The position numbers and the translations under genes were made by a program. Shown in pieces: positions 1 through 8,612 of a stretch of 64,000 nt of DNA (its first letter is position 1; each line of letters begins with the position of its first letter). The notes beneath the pieces were generated by a model. It was not told where the DNA came from and made no database searches. It was given only the letters and a program-made list of their open reading frames with translations. The stretch comes from Bradyrhizobium diazoefficiens (GTDB taxonomy: Bacteria > Pseudomonadota > Alphaproteobacteria > Rhizobiales > Xanthobacteraceae). The stretch lies in the NCBI RefSeq assembly GCF_016616425.1, contig NZ_CP067101.1, positions 5,394,001 to 5,458,000 on the forward strand, in the 5' to 3' direction.

Positions 1-689
1 TGATGCAGCTTGGTGAGCACCCGTCCCGCATCCATACCATCGGCTCGGTCGGCATCGACGCCATCAAGCATCTCGATCTGCTGGGCCGTGACGACATCGG
101 CGGCGCGATCGGGATGTCGCTCGGCGAACGCAATGCGCTTATCACATTCCACCCCGTCACGGTCGAAGCCGGACGCTCGGTGGCCGAACTGGACGAATTG
201 TTCGCGGCACTGTCGACGCTCGATCCCGCCTTTCGTTTCGTGTTCACGCTTGCCAATGCCGACGCCGAGGGCCGCGCTTTGAACGCCCGGATCGAGGCTT
301 TCGCGGCCGGCCGGCCAAACACGATCGCGGTCGCCTCGCTCGGGCAGCTTCGCTATCTCAGCCTGATGAGCCAGGTGGACGTGGTGATCGGTAATTCCTC
401 GAGCGGCGTCCTCGAAGCACCTTCCTTCGGCGTTCCCACGGTCGATATTGGCGACCGTCAGAAGGGACGCGAGCGCGCGACTTCGGTATTCCACGCAACA
501 GCCGAGCGCGGCGCCATTGCCGCCGCCATCGCGGCGGGGCTCCAGCGCGGCCGTCAAGCCACCGTCAACCCTTACGGCGACGGAGAATCCAGCCGGCGAT
601 TTGCCGAAATCATCGCCAGCATCCCGGATTTCAGGCAGCTTCTGGTCAAGGGCTTTTACGAACTTCCGCCAACCGGAGCGCAGGCATGA
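1..689 (+). CDS. NeuC/LegG-like hydrolysing UDP-GlcNAc 2-epimerase (5' end cut)
   Basis: This is the C-terminal ~228 residues of a hydrolysing UDP-N-acetylhexosamine 2-epimerase, which releases the 2-epimerised aminosugar used by the NeuB-type synthase next to it. The visible part has the family signature GNSSSGVLEAPSFGVPTVDI followed by GDRQKGR, and the late NPYGDG motif. Family members are about 370-390 residues, so roughly 150 residues lie before the window. The stop codon overlaps the next start in ATGA, which indicates translational coupling. Whether the substrate is UDP-GlcNAc (NeuC) or a diamino-dideoxy sugar (LegG) cannot be decided from sequence alone; the PtmE/PtmA-like neighbours favour the legionaminic type. 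Confidence 0.85.
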   Translation, partial: MQLGEHPSRIHTIGSVGIDAIKHLDLLGRDDIGGAIGMSLGERNALITFHPVTVEAGRSVAELDELFAALSTLDPAFRFVFTLANADAEGRALNARIEAFAAGRPNTIAVASLGQLRYLSLMSQVDVVIGNSSSGVLEAPSFGVPTVDIGDRQKGRERATSVFHATAERGAIAAAIAAGLQRGRQATVNPYGDGESSRRFAEIIASIPDFRQLLVKGFYELPPTGAQA

Positions 690-1756
690 CCACGCACACG
701 CTCATCATCGCAGAGGCCGGCGTCAACCACGACGGAAGTCTGGAGACGGCGCTGGCGCTGGTCGATGCCGCCGCGGATGCCGGCGCCGACATCGTCAAAT
801 TCCAGACCTTCAATGCGAAGGCCTTGGCGGGCAACGCGGCACGGAAGGCCGATTATCAGCAGCGCACGACGGCCGCTGACGAAAACCAGCTTGCCATGCT
901 GGAACGGCTCGAATTGCCGCAAGCTGCCCATCACACCCTGATCGAACGCGCCGGCGAGCGCGGTATCGAATTCCTGTCGACACCATTCGACGATACTTCA
1001 CTGGCCTTCTTGCTGTCGCTGAAACTGCCGCGCATCAAGATCGGATCTGGCGACCTCACCAATGCACCGCTGCTGCACGCGGCCGCGGCGGCCGGCGCGA
1101 GATTGATCCTGTCGACGGGCATGGCAACGCTCGGCGAAATCGAGGAGGCGCTGGGCGTGCTCGCGCATGGCTACGGCCAATCCGGTGACCCACCTGGCAT
1201 CGCCGCTTTCCGCGCGGCTTGGCGCGATCCGGCAGCGCGCGCGGCGCTCGCACAGCACGTGAGCCTGCTCCATTGCACGACCGAATATCCCTGCCCCATC
1301 GGGGACGTGAACCTCGCGGCGATGGCGACGATGCGGTCCGCGTTCCAGCTTCCGGTCGGCTATTCCGATCACACCGATGGTTTCGAGGTTTCGGTGGCCG
1401 CCGTCGCGCTCGGCGCAACGGTCATCGAAAAGCATCTGACGCTCGATCGCGAGGCGCAAGGCCCCGATCACGCGGCCTCGCTTGAACCTGACGATTTCAA
1501 GCGGATGGTCATCGCCATCCGCAACGTCGAACGCGCGCTCGGTGACGGCGTGAAGGCGCCAAAGGGCTCCGAGATCAGGAACGTCCCTGTGGCGCGCAAG
1601 AGCATCGTCGCGGCGCGCGCGCTGAAGGCCGGCGAGACCATCGGCGCCGCCGATATCACCGCCAAGCGACCCGGCATCGGCCGGCCGCCGATCGACTACT
1701 GGTCGCTGGTCGGAACGGTTGCGCCGCGCGCGCTCGAGCCGGACGAGCCGATCTAG
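686..1756 (+). CDS. NeuB/LegI-like nonulosonic acid synthase
   Basis: A 356-residue sialic-acid-synthase family enzyme that condenses phosphoenolpyruvate with a 2-acetamido-mannose or 2,4-diacetamido sugar. The N-terminal TIM barrel starts [17 protein letters not shown] and contains [35 protein letters not shown] and GYSDHTDG, all typical of NeuB. The C-terminal ~60 residues form an antifreeze-like SAF domain beginning near [16 protein letters not shown]. It overlaps the epimerase gene by four bases and its stop overlaps the stop of the convergent acyltransferase gene. Length and motifs are normal. The exact nonulosonic acid (Neu5Ac, legionaminic or other) is inferred only from neighbours. 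Confidence 0.9.
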   Translation: MTTHTLIIAEAGVNHDGSLETALALVDAAADAGADIVKFQTFNAKALAGNAARKADYQQRTTAADENQLAMLERLELPQAAHHTLIERAGERGIEFLSTPFDDTSLAFLLSLKLPRIKIGSGDLTNAPLLHAAAAAGARLILSTGMATLGEIEEALGVLAHGYGQSGDPPGIAAFRAAWRDPAARAALAQHVSLLHCTTEYPCPIGDVNLAAMATMRSAFQLPVGYSDHTDGFEVSVAAVALGATVIEKHLTLDREAQGPDHAASLEPDDFKRMVIAIRNVERALGDGVKAPKGSEIRNVPVARKSIVAARALKAGETIGAADITAKRPGIGRPPIDYWSLVGTVAPRALEPDEPI

Positions 1757-2364
1757 CCTTGCAGCTTGGCCGGAACGCCGCGAAGGACGGAGCCCGGCGG
1801 GCATGGAGCCGTGATCACCGAGCCCATCGCAGCCAGCGTGTCGTTGCCGATCGCGATGTGGTCCCTGATCCGGCTGCCGAGACCGACGAAACAGTTCTCG
1901 CCGATATTCGTGCCTCCGCCGACCACGGTTCCCGGCGAGAGGTGCGTGCAATCGCCGATCCACACGTCATGCTCGACGACGACAGCAGAATTGATGATGC
2001 AGTGATCGCCGATCCGGCTTCGCGCATTGACGATCGCGCCCGGCATGATGACGGTGCCTGCGCCGATCGTGGCCGACGGCGAGATGATCGCGCGCGGATG
2101 AATCACGGACGCCCAGCGCTTGACCTGCATGCGGCCGACCATCTGCCGGCGCGCGGGCCCCGCCTGCATCGATCCGATTCCCACCACGAAGGCGGCATCC
2201 GGATACTGTAGCGCGGCCTCGTCGGTTCCGAGATAGTCGATGTCGCCGAGCGTTCCGGGCTGGCGATCGAGGAAGCCGACGACCTTGAACTGGCCGGACA
2301 ACAGCGCCGCCTCGTAGACCATGAAGGCATGCTCGCCGCCGCCTATGATGATGAGATCATCCAT
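1753..2364 (-). CDS. NeuD/PglD-family sugar O/N-acyltransferase
   Basis: A 203-residue left-handed beta-helix acyltransferase. The N-terminal Rossmann-like PglD_N part begins [14 protein letters not shown]. From about residue 88 come hexapeptide repeats ([27 protein letters not shown]), ending with the [13 protein letters not shown] cap seen in this family. It probably acetylates an aminosugar nucleotide (LegH/PglD role) or the finished nonulosonic acid (NeuD role). It is read against its neighbours and its TAG stop shares a CTAG palindrome with the neuB-like stop. It is divergent from the PtmE-like gene, with 197 bases between the two starts. Confidence 0.85.
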   Translation of the reverse strand: MDDLIIIGGGEHAFMVYEAALLSGQFKVVGFLDRQPGTLGDIDYLGTDEAALQYPDAAFVVGIGSMQAGPARRQMVGRMQVKRWASVIHPRAIISPSATIGAGTVIMPGAIVNARSRIGDHCIINSAVVVEHDVWIGDCTHLSPGTVVGGGTNIGENCFVGLGSRIRDHIAIGNDTLAAMGSVITAPCPPGSVLRGVPAKLQG

Positions 2365-2477
2365 CGCGATTCCCCCTGCACGGGTGCGATCTTAACGGGG
2401 GACCGCGGGTCTTCAAACCGTCGATTCGGGCCGCGAAATGCGGAGTTAACGGAGCTGTTCAGGGGATACCGTTGGGG

Positions 2478-2506
2478 TTGACGCCGCCTCTCGCAGCCGC
2501 GATATA
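2478..2506 (+). promoter_or_regulatory. candidate sigma-70 promoter upstream of the PtmE-like gene
   Basis: In the 197-base divergent gap, TTGACG (2478-2483) is followed 17 bases later by GATATA (2501-2506). This is a plausible housekeeping promoter for the rightward gene that starts at 2562. Assignment is by eye. Confidence 0.4.
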
Positions 2507-2561
2507 GCAGGCTCAGCCGTGGGCCGCCCCCCAATATCTGGCGTAAACGAGGCAGATTGCC

Positions 2562-3611
2562 ATGAAATCCTGGCGTAAGGCCGTCGTTGGAACGCAGGCG
2601 AGCGTGGGCGAGGCCATTGCTGCCATCGAGAGCGGAAGCATTCAGATTGCGCTGGTGCTCGACCACCAGAATCGCCTGCTCGGAGTCGTTACCGATGGTG
2701 ACGTGAGGCGCGGGCTGCTGCGGGGCATCCCGCTCACCGGGCTCGCGACCGACATCATGAACCGTGCACCGGTGTCGGTTCCTGCGACGCTGCCGCGCGA
2801 GGAGCGCCTGCAGCTGATGCGGCAGAAGTCGATCAAGCAGCTCCCGCTTGTCGACGAGGGCGGCCATCTGGTCGTGGTCGAGACGCTCGATGAGCTGCTC
2901 GAACCGGCTCACTATCCGAACCCTGTCCTGATCATGGCGGGCGGCCTCGGCGAGCGCCTGGGCGCGCTGACGCGCGACGTGCCGAAGCCGATGCTCAATG
3001 TCGGCGGCCGACCGCTGCTCGAGACGATCGTCCGCAACGTCGTGCAGCAGGGTTTTGGCAACATCTACATCTCGGTCAACTACAAGGCCCAGACGATCAA
3101 GGACTACTTTGCCGATGGCGCCGCCTTCGGCGCCAATATCCAGTACATCCACGAAACCGAACGCCTGGGGACTGCAGGCGCGCTCGGGCTGTTCAGGACG
3201 CCGCCGGACCTGCCGATGATCGTCACCAATGGCGACATCCTCACCACGATCAACTACGGGGCTCTCCTCGACTTCCATAACGCAGCACCGGCGGAAGCGA
3301 CGATGGCGGTGCGCGAGCACAAGGTCCACGTACCCTATGGCGTGGTATCGACGTCGGACGGCTTTCTCGATGCCATCCGCGAGAAGCCGACCGAGAGCTG
3401 GTTCGTCAGCGCCGGCATCTATGTGATCGGCCGGTCCGTCTTCAGCCATCTCACGCCCGGCGTCAGCATCGACATGCCGACCGTCCTGGAGCGCGTGATC
3501 GCCGGCAAGGGGCAGGTCGCGGTCTATCCTATCAGGGAATACTGGCTCGACATCGGCCGCCTGGAGGATTTCGAGCAGGCTCATGCGGAGTTTCACGAGG
3601 TGTTCCCGTGA
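2562..3611 (+). CDS. PtmE-like CBS-domain sugar-1-phosphate nucleotidyltransferase
   Basis: A 349-residue fusion. Residues ~1-115 hold a CBS pair (GVVTDGDVRRGLL, then KSIKQLPLVDEGG). Residues ~120-349 form a nucleotidyltransferase with MAGGLGERLGALTRDVPKPM and the NGD motif for metal and sugar binding. This architecture matches PtmE, a glucosamine-1-phosphate guanylyltransferase of the GDP-linked legionaminic-acid route in Campylobacter. The start has a GAGG-type ribosome site about nine bases upstream. It opens a run of overlapping genes (ATGA and similar junctions) through 6049. Nucleotide specificity is inferred from architecture only. Confidence 0.85.
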   Translation: MKSWRKAVVGTQASVGEAIAAIESGSIQIALVLDHQNRLLGVVTDGDVRRGLLRGIPLTGLATDIMNRAPVSVPATLPREERLQLMRQKSIKQLPLVDEGGHLVVVETLDELLEPAHYPNPVLIMAGGLGERLGALTRDVPKPMLNVGGRPLLETIVRNVVQQGFGNIYISVNYKAQTIKDYFADGAAFGANIQYIHETERLGTAGALGLFRTPPDLPMIVTNGDILTTINYGALLDFHNAAPAEATMAVREHKVHVPYGVVSTSDGFLDAIREKPTESWFVSAGIYVIGRSVFSHLTPGVSIDMPTVLERVIAGKGQVAVYPIREYWLDIGRLEDFEQAHAEFHEVFP

Positions 3612-4516
3612 CCTCGACAAAAGCCGTCGTGGTTGGCCTCGGCTCGATCGGAACAAGGCATGCGCGCATCCTGCGCGAGCTTGGCCTTGAGGTCGCGACC
3701 GTCAGCCGCCGCGAAGGCGGCGACTACGGGTCGATTGCGCAGGCCATCGCGGCGGCGCGTCCGGATTACGTGGTGATCGCCACCGAGACCGCGCGTCATG
3801 CGGCCAACCTGCAAGAGCTCGCGGAGGCCGGCTTCCGTGGCAAAGTTCTTGTCGAAAAGCCGTTATTTGCGGCACCGGCCCCACCCCCGAAATATCCGTT
3901 TGCCCATATCAGCGTCGGATACAATCTGCGTTTCCATCCCGTGATGACGGCTCTGGCTGAAAGGCTGCGCGGGCGCGACGTGATCACGGTCGCCGCCTAT
4001 GTCGGCCAGGACATCAGGGACTGGCGGCCCGGCCGTGATCATCGCGCGACCGCATCCGCCACGGTTGATTCCGGAGGCGGCGTGCTACGGGATCTCAGCC
4101 ACGAACTGGACTATCTCCTGTGGCTGTTCGGGCCATGGCATCGCGTCGCAGCGCTCGGCGGCGCGTCCGGCGCGCGCGAGATCGACGTCGACGATCACCT
4201 CGACCTGCTGCTCGACATGCAGCGGGCGCCGTCGGTCCACGTCCACATGGATTATCTCGACCGCCAGGGCATCCGCCGCATTCGCGTCAATGTCGACGAC
4301 GACACCATCGAGGCCGATCTCGTCGGCAGCCGTCTGACCCTCAACGGCAAGGCAACGGAGTTTCCCAGCGAGCGCGACCAAAGCTATCGCGACATGCATG
4401 CCGCGGCGATGCGCGGCGCGAGTCCGGCTTGCTCGCTGCCCGAAGCGCTCGGCGTGGTCCATCTGATCGACGCAAGCGAGCGTGCGCTGCGCACCAAGAG
4501 CTGGATATCGCCATGA
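3608..4516 (+). CDS. Gfo/Idh/MocA-family oxidoreductase
   Basis: A 302-residue NAD(P)-dependent sugar oxidoreductase. The N-terminus carries the Rossmann motif VVVGLGSIGTRHARIL, followed by the EKP motif (VLVEKPLF) typical of Gfo/Idh. The second half (VDSGGGVLRDLSHELDYLLWLFG) is the substrate-binding beta-sheet domain with the conserved D-x-x-x-H. It sits between the PtmE-like and CMP-synthetase genes, as such an oxidoreductase does in nonulosonic-acid loci, and overlaps both neighbours by four bases. Its reaction in the pathway is unknown to me. Confidence 0.85.
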   Translation: MTSTKAVVVGLGSIGTRHARILRELGLEVATVSRREGGDYGSIAQAIAAARPDYVVIATETARHAANLQELAEAGFRGKVLVEKPLFAAPAPPPKYPFAHISVGYNLRFHPVMTALAERLRGRDVITVAAYVGQDIRDWRPGRDHRATASATVDSGGGVLRDLSHELDYLLWLFGPWHRVAALGGASGAREIDVDDHLDLLLDMQRAPSVHVHMDYLDRQGIRRIRVNVDDDTIEADLVGSRLTLNGKATEFPSERDQSYRDMHAAAMRGASPACSLPEALGVVHLIDASERALRTKSWISP

Positions 4517-5214
4517 GTCTCCTCTGCACCATCTGCGCGCGCGGCGGCTCGAAAGGGGTCATCGGCAAGAATGCGCGCGATCTCCTCGGCAGGCCCGTGC
4601 TCGCGTGGAGCATCGCGCAGGCGCGCGAGACCGGGCTGTTCGACGCGATCGCCTTCAGCAGCGATTCGGATGCGCTGCTCGACGCAGCACTGAAGGCCGG
4701 CGCCGACATCGCGGTCAAGCGTCCGGACGAGATGGCGACCGATACCGCACCGAAGCTGCCGGCGATCCGCCACTGCCTCGAGCAGGCCATCGCGCGAACG
4801 GGCAAGACGCCGGAAATCTTCGTCGATCTCGACGTCACCTCGCCGCTGCGGCTGGCGTCCGACATCACCGGTGCGGTAGCACTGCTGCGCGAGAGCGGCT
4901 CGCGCAACGTCATCACCGGGGCGCCGGCGCGCCGCTCGCCCTATTTCAACCTGGTCGAGCAGCGCATCGATGGCAGCGTCGGCCTCTCCAAGTCCGCCCA
5001 TCCTCCGATCACGCGCCGGCAGGATGCGCCGCGCTGCTTCGACATGAACGCGTCGATCTACGTCTGGCGCGTCGCGCCATTCCTGGAGCAGCCTGCGGTG
5101 TTCTATCCGGACACGCGGCTGTTCGAGATGCCGGAGGAACGCTCGATCGACATCGACTCCGATCTCGATTTTGTCTTGGTGGAACTGCTGCTGCGCCAGC
5201 GACTGCCGGCCTGA
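4513..5214 (+). CDS. CMP-nonulosonic acid synthetase (NeuA/LegF/PtmB-like)
   Basis: A 233-residue cytidylyltransferase. It activates the nonulosonic acid by transfer from CTP to give the CMP-sugar used by a transferase. The N-terminal ICARGGSKGVIGKN is the CTP-binding signature of NeuA and KdsB relatives, and DLDVTSPLR and SIDIDSDLDF are conserved acidic motifs. The frame stays open upstream, but the ATG at 4513 lies directly before MSLLCTICARGG and overlaps the upstream stop as ATGA, so that start was chosen. Length matches the catalytic domain without the extra C-terminal hydrolase of some NeuA proteins. Confidence 0.88.
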   Translation: MSLLCTICARGGSKGVIGKNARDLLGRPVLAWSIAQARETGLFDAIAFSSDSDALLDAALKAGADIAVKRPDEMATDTAPKLPAIRHCLEQAIARTGKTPEIFVDLDVTSPLRLASDITGAVALLRESGSRNVITGAPARRSPYFNLVEQRIDGSVGLSKSAHPPITRRQDAPRCFDMNASIYVWRVAPFLEQPAVFYPDTRLFEMPEERSIDIDSDLDFVLVELLLRQRLPA

Positions 5215-5227
5215 GGAGCCTCAAGTG

Positions 5228-6049
5228 ATGACCCCGAGCTTCAAGGCTTTGTTCGATCTGACCGGCCGAACCGCCGTCGTCACCGGCGGGTGCGGCATCC
5301 TCGGACGTCGGTTTGCCGAGGGGCTTGCCGAGTTTGGCGCCAATGTTGCGATCGTCGATCTCGATCAGGCCGCGACCAATGCTGCGGCAGCCGAGATCGC
5401 CTCGCGCCACGCCGTCCGCACGAAAGGCTATAGCTGCGACATCACCCAGCCCGACTCCGTGCGCAGCACCGCTGATGCGCTCGAAGCCGATCTCGGAACC
5501 GTTTCGATCCTGCTCAACAACGCGGCGAGCAAGACCCGTGACATCGACGCCTTCTTTGCACCCGTCGAGAAATTCTCGCTGGACACCTGGCGGGAGATCA
5601 TGGCGGTCAATCTCGACGGCATGTTCAACGTCGCGCAGGTTTTCGGCGGCCGAATGGCCGAGCGCGGCTACGGCGCTATCGTGCAGACCGCCTCGATCTA
5701 CGGCCTGATGGCGCCCGACCAGCGCATCTATGAAGGCTCCGAATATCTCGGCCGCGCCATCAATACGCCGGCGGTCTACACGGCGTCCAAAGCCGGTGTC
5801 ATCGGCCTGACCAAGCACCTCGCGACCTACTGGGCGGCGAAGGGCGTTCGCGTCAATACCCTCACCCCCGGCGGGGTCGAGAGCGGACAGAACGAAACCT
5901 TCAAGACGCGCTATGGCGCCCGTATCCCGCTCGGCCGCATGGCTCGCGCGGACGAGATGGTGGGGACGATGCTGTTCCTGGTGTCGGATGCCGCCTCCTA
6001 CGTGACCGGCCAGAACATCGCCGTAGACGGCGGGCTGAGTGCATGGTGA
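5228..6049 (+). CDS. PtmA-like short-chain dehydrogenase/reductase
   Basis: A 273-residue classical SDR. The cofactor site is TAVVTGGCGILGRRFAEGLA (a TGxxxGxG variant), followed by LLNNAAS. The catalytic Ser and YxxxK are in the TASIYG and VYTASKAGVIGL segments. The C-terminus ends in the usual TGQNIAVDGG. It is the last gene of the nonulosonic-acid set, where Campylobacter carries ptmA beside ptmB. Its chemistry in that pathway is not clear from sequence. The start at 5228 has a close GTG alternative at 5226. Confidence 0.85.
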   Translation: MTPSFKALFDLTGRTAVVTGGCGILGRRFAEGLAEFGANVAIVDLDQAATNAAAAEIASRHAVRTKGYSCDITQPDSVRSTADALEADLGTVSILLNNAASKTRDIDAFFAPVEKFSLDTWREIMAVNLDGMFNVAQVFGGRMAERGYGAIVQTASIYGLMAPDQRIYEGSEYLGRAINTPAVYTASKAGVIGLTKHLATYWAAKGVRVNTLTPGGVESGQNETFKTRYGARIPLGRMARADEMVGTMLFLVSDAASYVTGQNIAVDGGLSAW

Positions 6050-6062
6050 GCCGGGCCATGCC

Positions 6063-7598
6063 ATGCTGAAGCGCCTCGTCCAGAATACCGTCGTGTCGGC
6101 GATCGTCTTCGGGCTTGTCGCTATCCTCGGCGTCATCGTCATTCCGATCATTATCCGCACCTGGGGCGTTGCCGAGTTCGGGCTCATCGTCCTCACCCGC
6201 CTCTTGCTGCCCTCTGGACTGATCGGTGTCATCGATTTCGGCCTGCCGGAGGTGACGACCCAAGTGGTCGCTCGCGCTAGGGAGCATCGCGACTGGCGCC
6301 TGGCAGGCGGTCAGATCCTGCTGCTATCCGTGATCTCGTTGCTGCTGGGACTCGCGCTGAGCCTTGCGATATGGCTGGCTGCGCCGCTGCTCGTCGCCCA
6401 GTTCAAGGTCGAGCCGACGCACGCCGCAAGCTTCACCAATATGCTGCTCGCGACGGCTGTCAGCAACGTCTTGCTGTTCCCGGCCTTGGTGTGGGAGGGC
6501 ATCGTCAAGGGGTTCGAGCGCTACGGGCTGTTGCGGATTTGCGAATTTCTGACGACCTTGCTCTACGTCCTTGCCACCATCCACGCTGCCCGATCCGGGC
6601 AGCCGTACGAGATGGTGACCTACTATTTCCTTGGCAGCGGGCTGTTGCGCGCGCTGATCCTGCTCGGCGCCTCGATCGCCGCACTTCGCCGTACGCGGAT
6701 CAGACCGACGGTTCCCGGCGCTGCGATCGCCCGCGAGGTGATGACGCGCTGCCTCCTGGTGATGCAGGGCAAGTTGATCGGCGGCATCATCGCGCCGATC
6801 CAGCCATTCCTGATCGGCAGCTATATCGGCGCGCAGAGTGTCGGTATCTATGACACCCTGGTGAGAATCCCGCGCCTCGCCAAGGTGGTCGCGAGTTTGC
6901 TCATCTCGGCGATGCTCCCCGTGGTGAGCCGCCTCGATCAGCGCAACAGCCACGGCCAGTTCAACCGATTTGGCGAAGCCGGGATCGTGATGTTGCCGAT
7001 CGTGACGGTGCCGCCCTTTGTCGCGGCCGCGGTGATGTCGCCTACGATCATGCATATGTGGATCGGACCACAGATCGTTCCTTACGCTCACTGGATGGGC
7101 TGGATGTTCGTGGTCACGATGTGCTTTCAATACGTCATCTTCGGCAACACGCTGTTCATGACGCGCACCAAGGTTCAGCGGCGGCTGAACCGGCTGATGA
7201 TGATCCATCTGGTGATCTGGGCGGCGGTCACCCTTGCGGCCGCCCACCTTCTCGCGGAGCGGGCCTTCATCCTCGGACAGACCATTGGAACCGCCGCGAT
7301 CGTACCTTGGCAGCTCATGACGTTCGTCAGGGAGCTCGGACTGGATGCGAGACGGTTCTGGTCCGCCATGTTGGCCCATTGGGCCATCCTCGTGCTCGCA
7401 GCACTTCCCCTCGCCGCCATCCAGTATTTTGTGCCCGACGCGGGAATTGTCGCACTGGCGGTGCTGATGGCTGCGTTTTGCGCGGCCACATGGACGGCCC
7501 AATATTTTCTGGTCCTGACCGCGGAACAACGCGGCCTGATTGTCGCGCTTGGGCGGAGCTATTTCGGGCGAAAGGGTATCTCTCCGGCAACACTTTAG
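6063..7598 (+). CDS. Wzx-type polysaccharide flippase (MATE/MOP superfamily)
   Basis: An integral membrane protein of 511 residues with about 12-14 hydrophobic segments, beginning MLKRLVQNTVVSAIVFGLVA. The order of helices and the early IIIRTWGVAEFGLIVL match polysaccharide flippases, which move undecaprenyl-linked oligosaccharide to the periplasm. A GTG at 6039 would extend it by eight residues and overlap the SDR stop; the ATG at 6063 puts the first helix at the usual distance. Its place after the sugar-nucleotide genes suggests a Wzx/Wzy-dependent O-antigen or capsule. Confidence 0.8.
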   Translation: MLKRLVQNTVVSAIVFGLVAILGVIVIPIIIRTWGVAEFGLIVLTRLLLPSGLIGVIDFGLPEVTTQVVARAREHRDWRLAGGQILLLSVISLLLGLALSLAIWLAAPLLVAQFKVEPTHAASFTNMLLATAVSNVLLFPALVWEGIVKGFERYGLLRICEFLTTLLYVLATIHAARSGQPYEMVTYYFLGSGLLRALILLGASIAALRRTRIRPTVPGAAIAREVMTRCLLVMQGKLIGGIIAPIQPFLIGSYIGAQSVGIYDTLVRIPRLAKVVASLLISAMLPVVSRLDQRNSHGQFNRFGEAGIVMLPIVTVPPFVAAAVMSPTIMHMWIGPQIVPYAHWMGWMFVVTMCFQYVIFGNTLFMTRTKVQRRLNRLMMIHLVIWAAVTLAAAHLLAERAFILGQTIGTAAIVPWQLMTFVRELGLDARRFWSAMLAHWAILVLAALPLAAIQYFVPDAGIVALAVLMAAFCAATWTAQYFLVLTAEQRGLIVALGRSYFGRKGISPATL

Positions 7599-7660
7599 GG
7601 TAGCAAAAGGATGAGCCTTGGGGTTAAAGAGGCTGCTTTCCTGCGATCGGGTACCCCCAG

Positions 7661-8587
7661 ATGACGAGCATCGATGCCGGCGTGAAAACGCCGAAAAGGC
7701 AGAAGATCAACCAGTTTCGCCGCGTCCTGTGGCACTTCAACCGGACGGATCTCGGCTGGGTCACCAAGGCGGTTCTGACAAGCCTGCAACCGGGCGCCCG
7801 GGCCCGGCGCGTCGCCCTGCTCGATCAGCTCCCGTCGAAAGCGGAATGGAGCGAGGCAAGCCAGAAGCTCGACCGTGACGGCTACGTCGACGTGTCCGCG
7901 CTAATGGACCGCGGCCTCGCAAAAGCCGTTGCCGACGTTGCCGACGACAAGGTGGCTCGGCTGAAGGAGCTCTCCGGCAAGCAGCAGCTCGGTCACAAGT
8001 CCTTCTGGGTCAGCTTGCTGGACGAGGACCTCGTCAACGGCGCCTTTGCGACCGACCATCCGTTCGTGCGCTACGCGCTGCAACCGGCCGCGTTGCGCAT
8101 CATCGGCGATTTCATGCACGATCTGCCGCAATTGTCGGACGTGCTGTTGACGTTGTCGCAACCAACTCCAAACGAGGCGCTGAGCTATTCCCAGCTCTGG
8201 CATCTCGATCACGACGACAAGCGCGTCTGCAAGCTCTTCATCTATCTGACCGATGTTCAGAACACAGCCGACGGTCCGTTCACCTTCATTCCGGCCGGGC
8301 CCTCGAAGGCGTTCCGCAACACGATCAAGAGTCACATGAGCGACGCCCAGGTGTTCGCCAAGACCGGTCCCAACGCGGTCAAGGAAATGATCGCGCCGCG
8401 CCTGTCGTCCTTCATCATCAACACGGCCCGCTGTCTGCACATGGGAAGCCGGATCCAGTCGGATCACAACCGCCTGCTCTACACGGCAACCTATATCCAG
8501 CGGCCCCGCATCTATCCCGAGCCGCCGCCGCGCTTCCGCGCGGTGGGTACCCTGACGGACCTTGAGCGCACCGTGATGCGACTCTGA
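7661..8587 (+). CDS. PhyH-like Fe(II)/2-oxoglutarate dioxygenase
   Basis: A 308-residue protein of the phytanoyl-CoA dioxygenase superfamily. The iron facial triad is visible: HxD in LWHLDHDDKRVCKLFIYL (~residue 190) and the distal His in ARCLHMGSR (~residue 263). A basic region near RLLYTATYIQRP fits the 2-oxoglutarate site. It lies between the flippase and the capsule-type genes, so hydroxylation or other oxidation of a glycan or lipid precursor is likely, but the substrate is unknown. No signal peptide is seen. Confidence 0.75.
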   Translation: MTSIDAGVKTPKRQKINQFRRVLWHFNRTDLGWVTKAVLTSLQPGARARRVALLDQLPSKAEWSEASQKLDRDGYVDVSALMDRGLAKAVADVADDKVARLKELSGKQQLGHKSFWVSLLDEDLVNGAFATDHPFVRYALQPAALRIIGDFMHDLPQLSDVLLTLSQPTPNEALSYSQLWHLDHDDKRVCKLFIYLTDVQNTADGPFTFIPAGPSKAFRNTIKSHMSDAQVFAKTGPNAVKEMIAPRLSSFIINTARCLHMGSRIQSDHNRLLYTATYIQRPRIYPEPPPRFRAVGTLTDLERTVMRL

Positions 8588-8612
8588 AGCGGACCTGCCA
8601 GGAGCTCATATC

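Noticed and set aside
5009..6232. Long minus-strand open frame (407 codons) opposite the SDR and flippase genes
   Set aside because: Composition and lack of family motifs show it is an antisense shadow of GC-rich genes. The same holds for other long antisense frames at 2343-3656, 6324-7529, 8418-9641, 26314-27504, 31956-33188 and 35345-36637.
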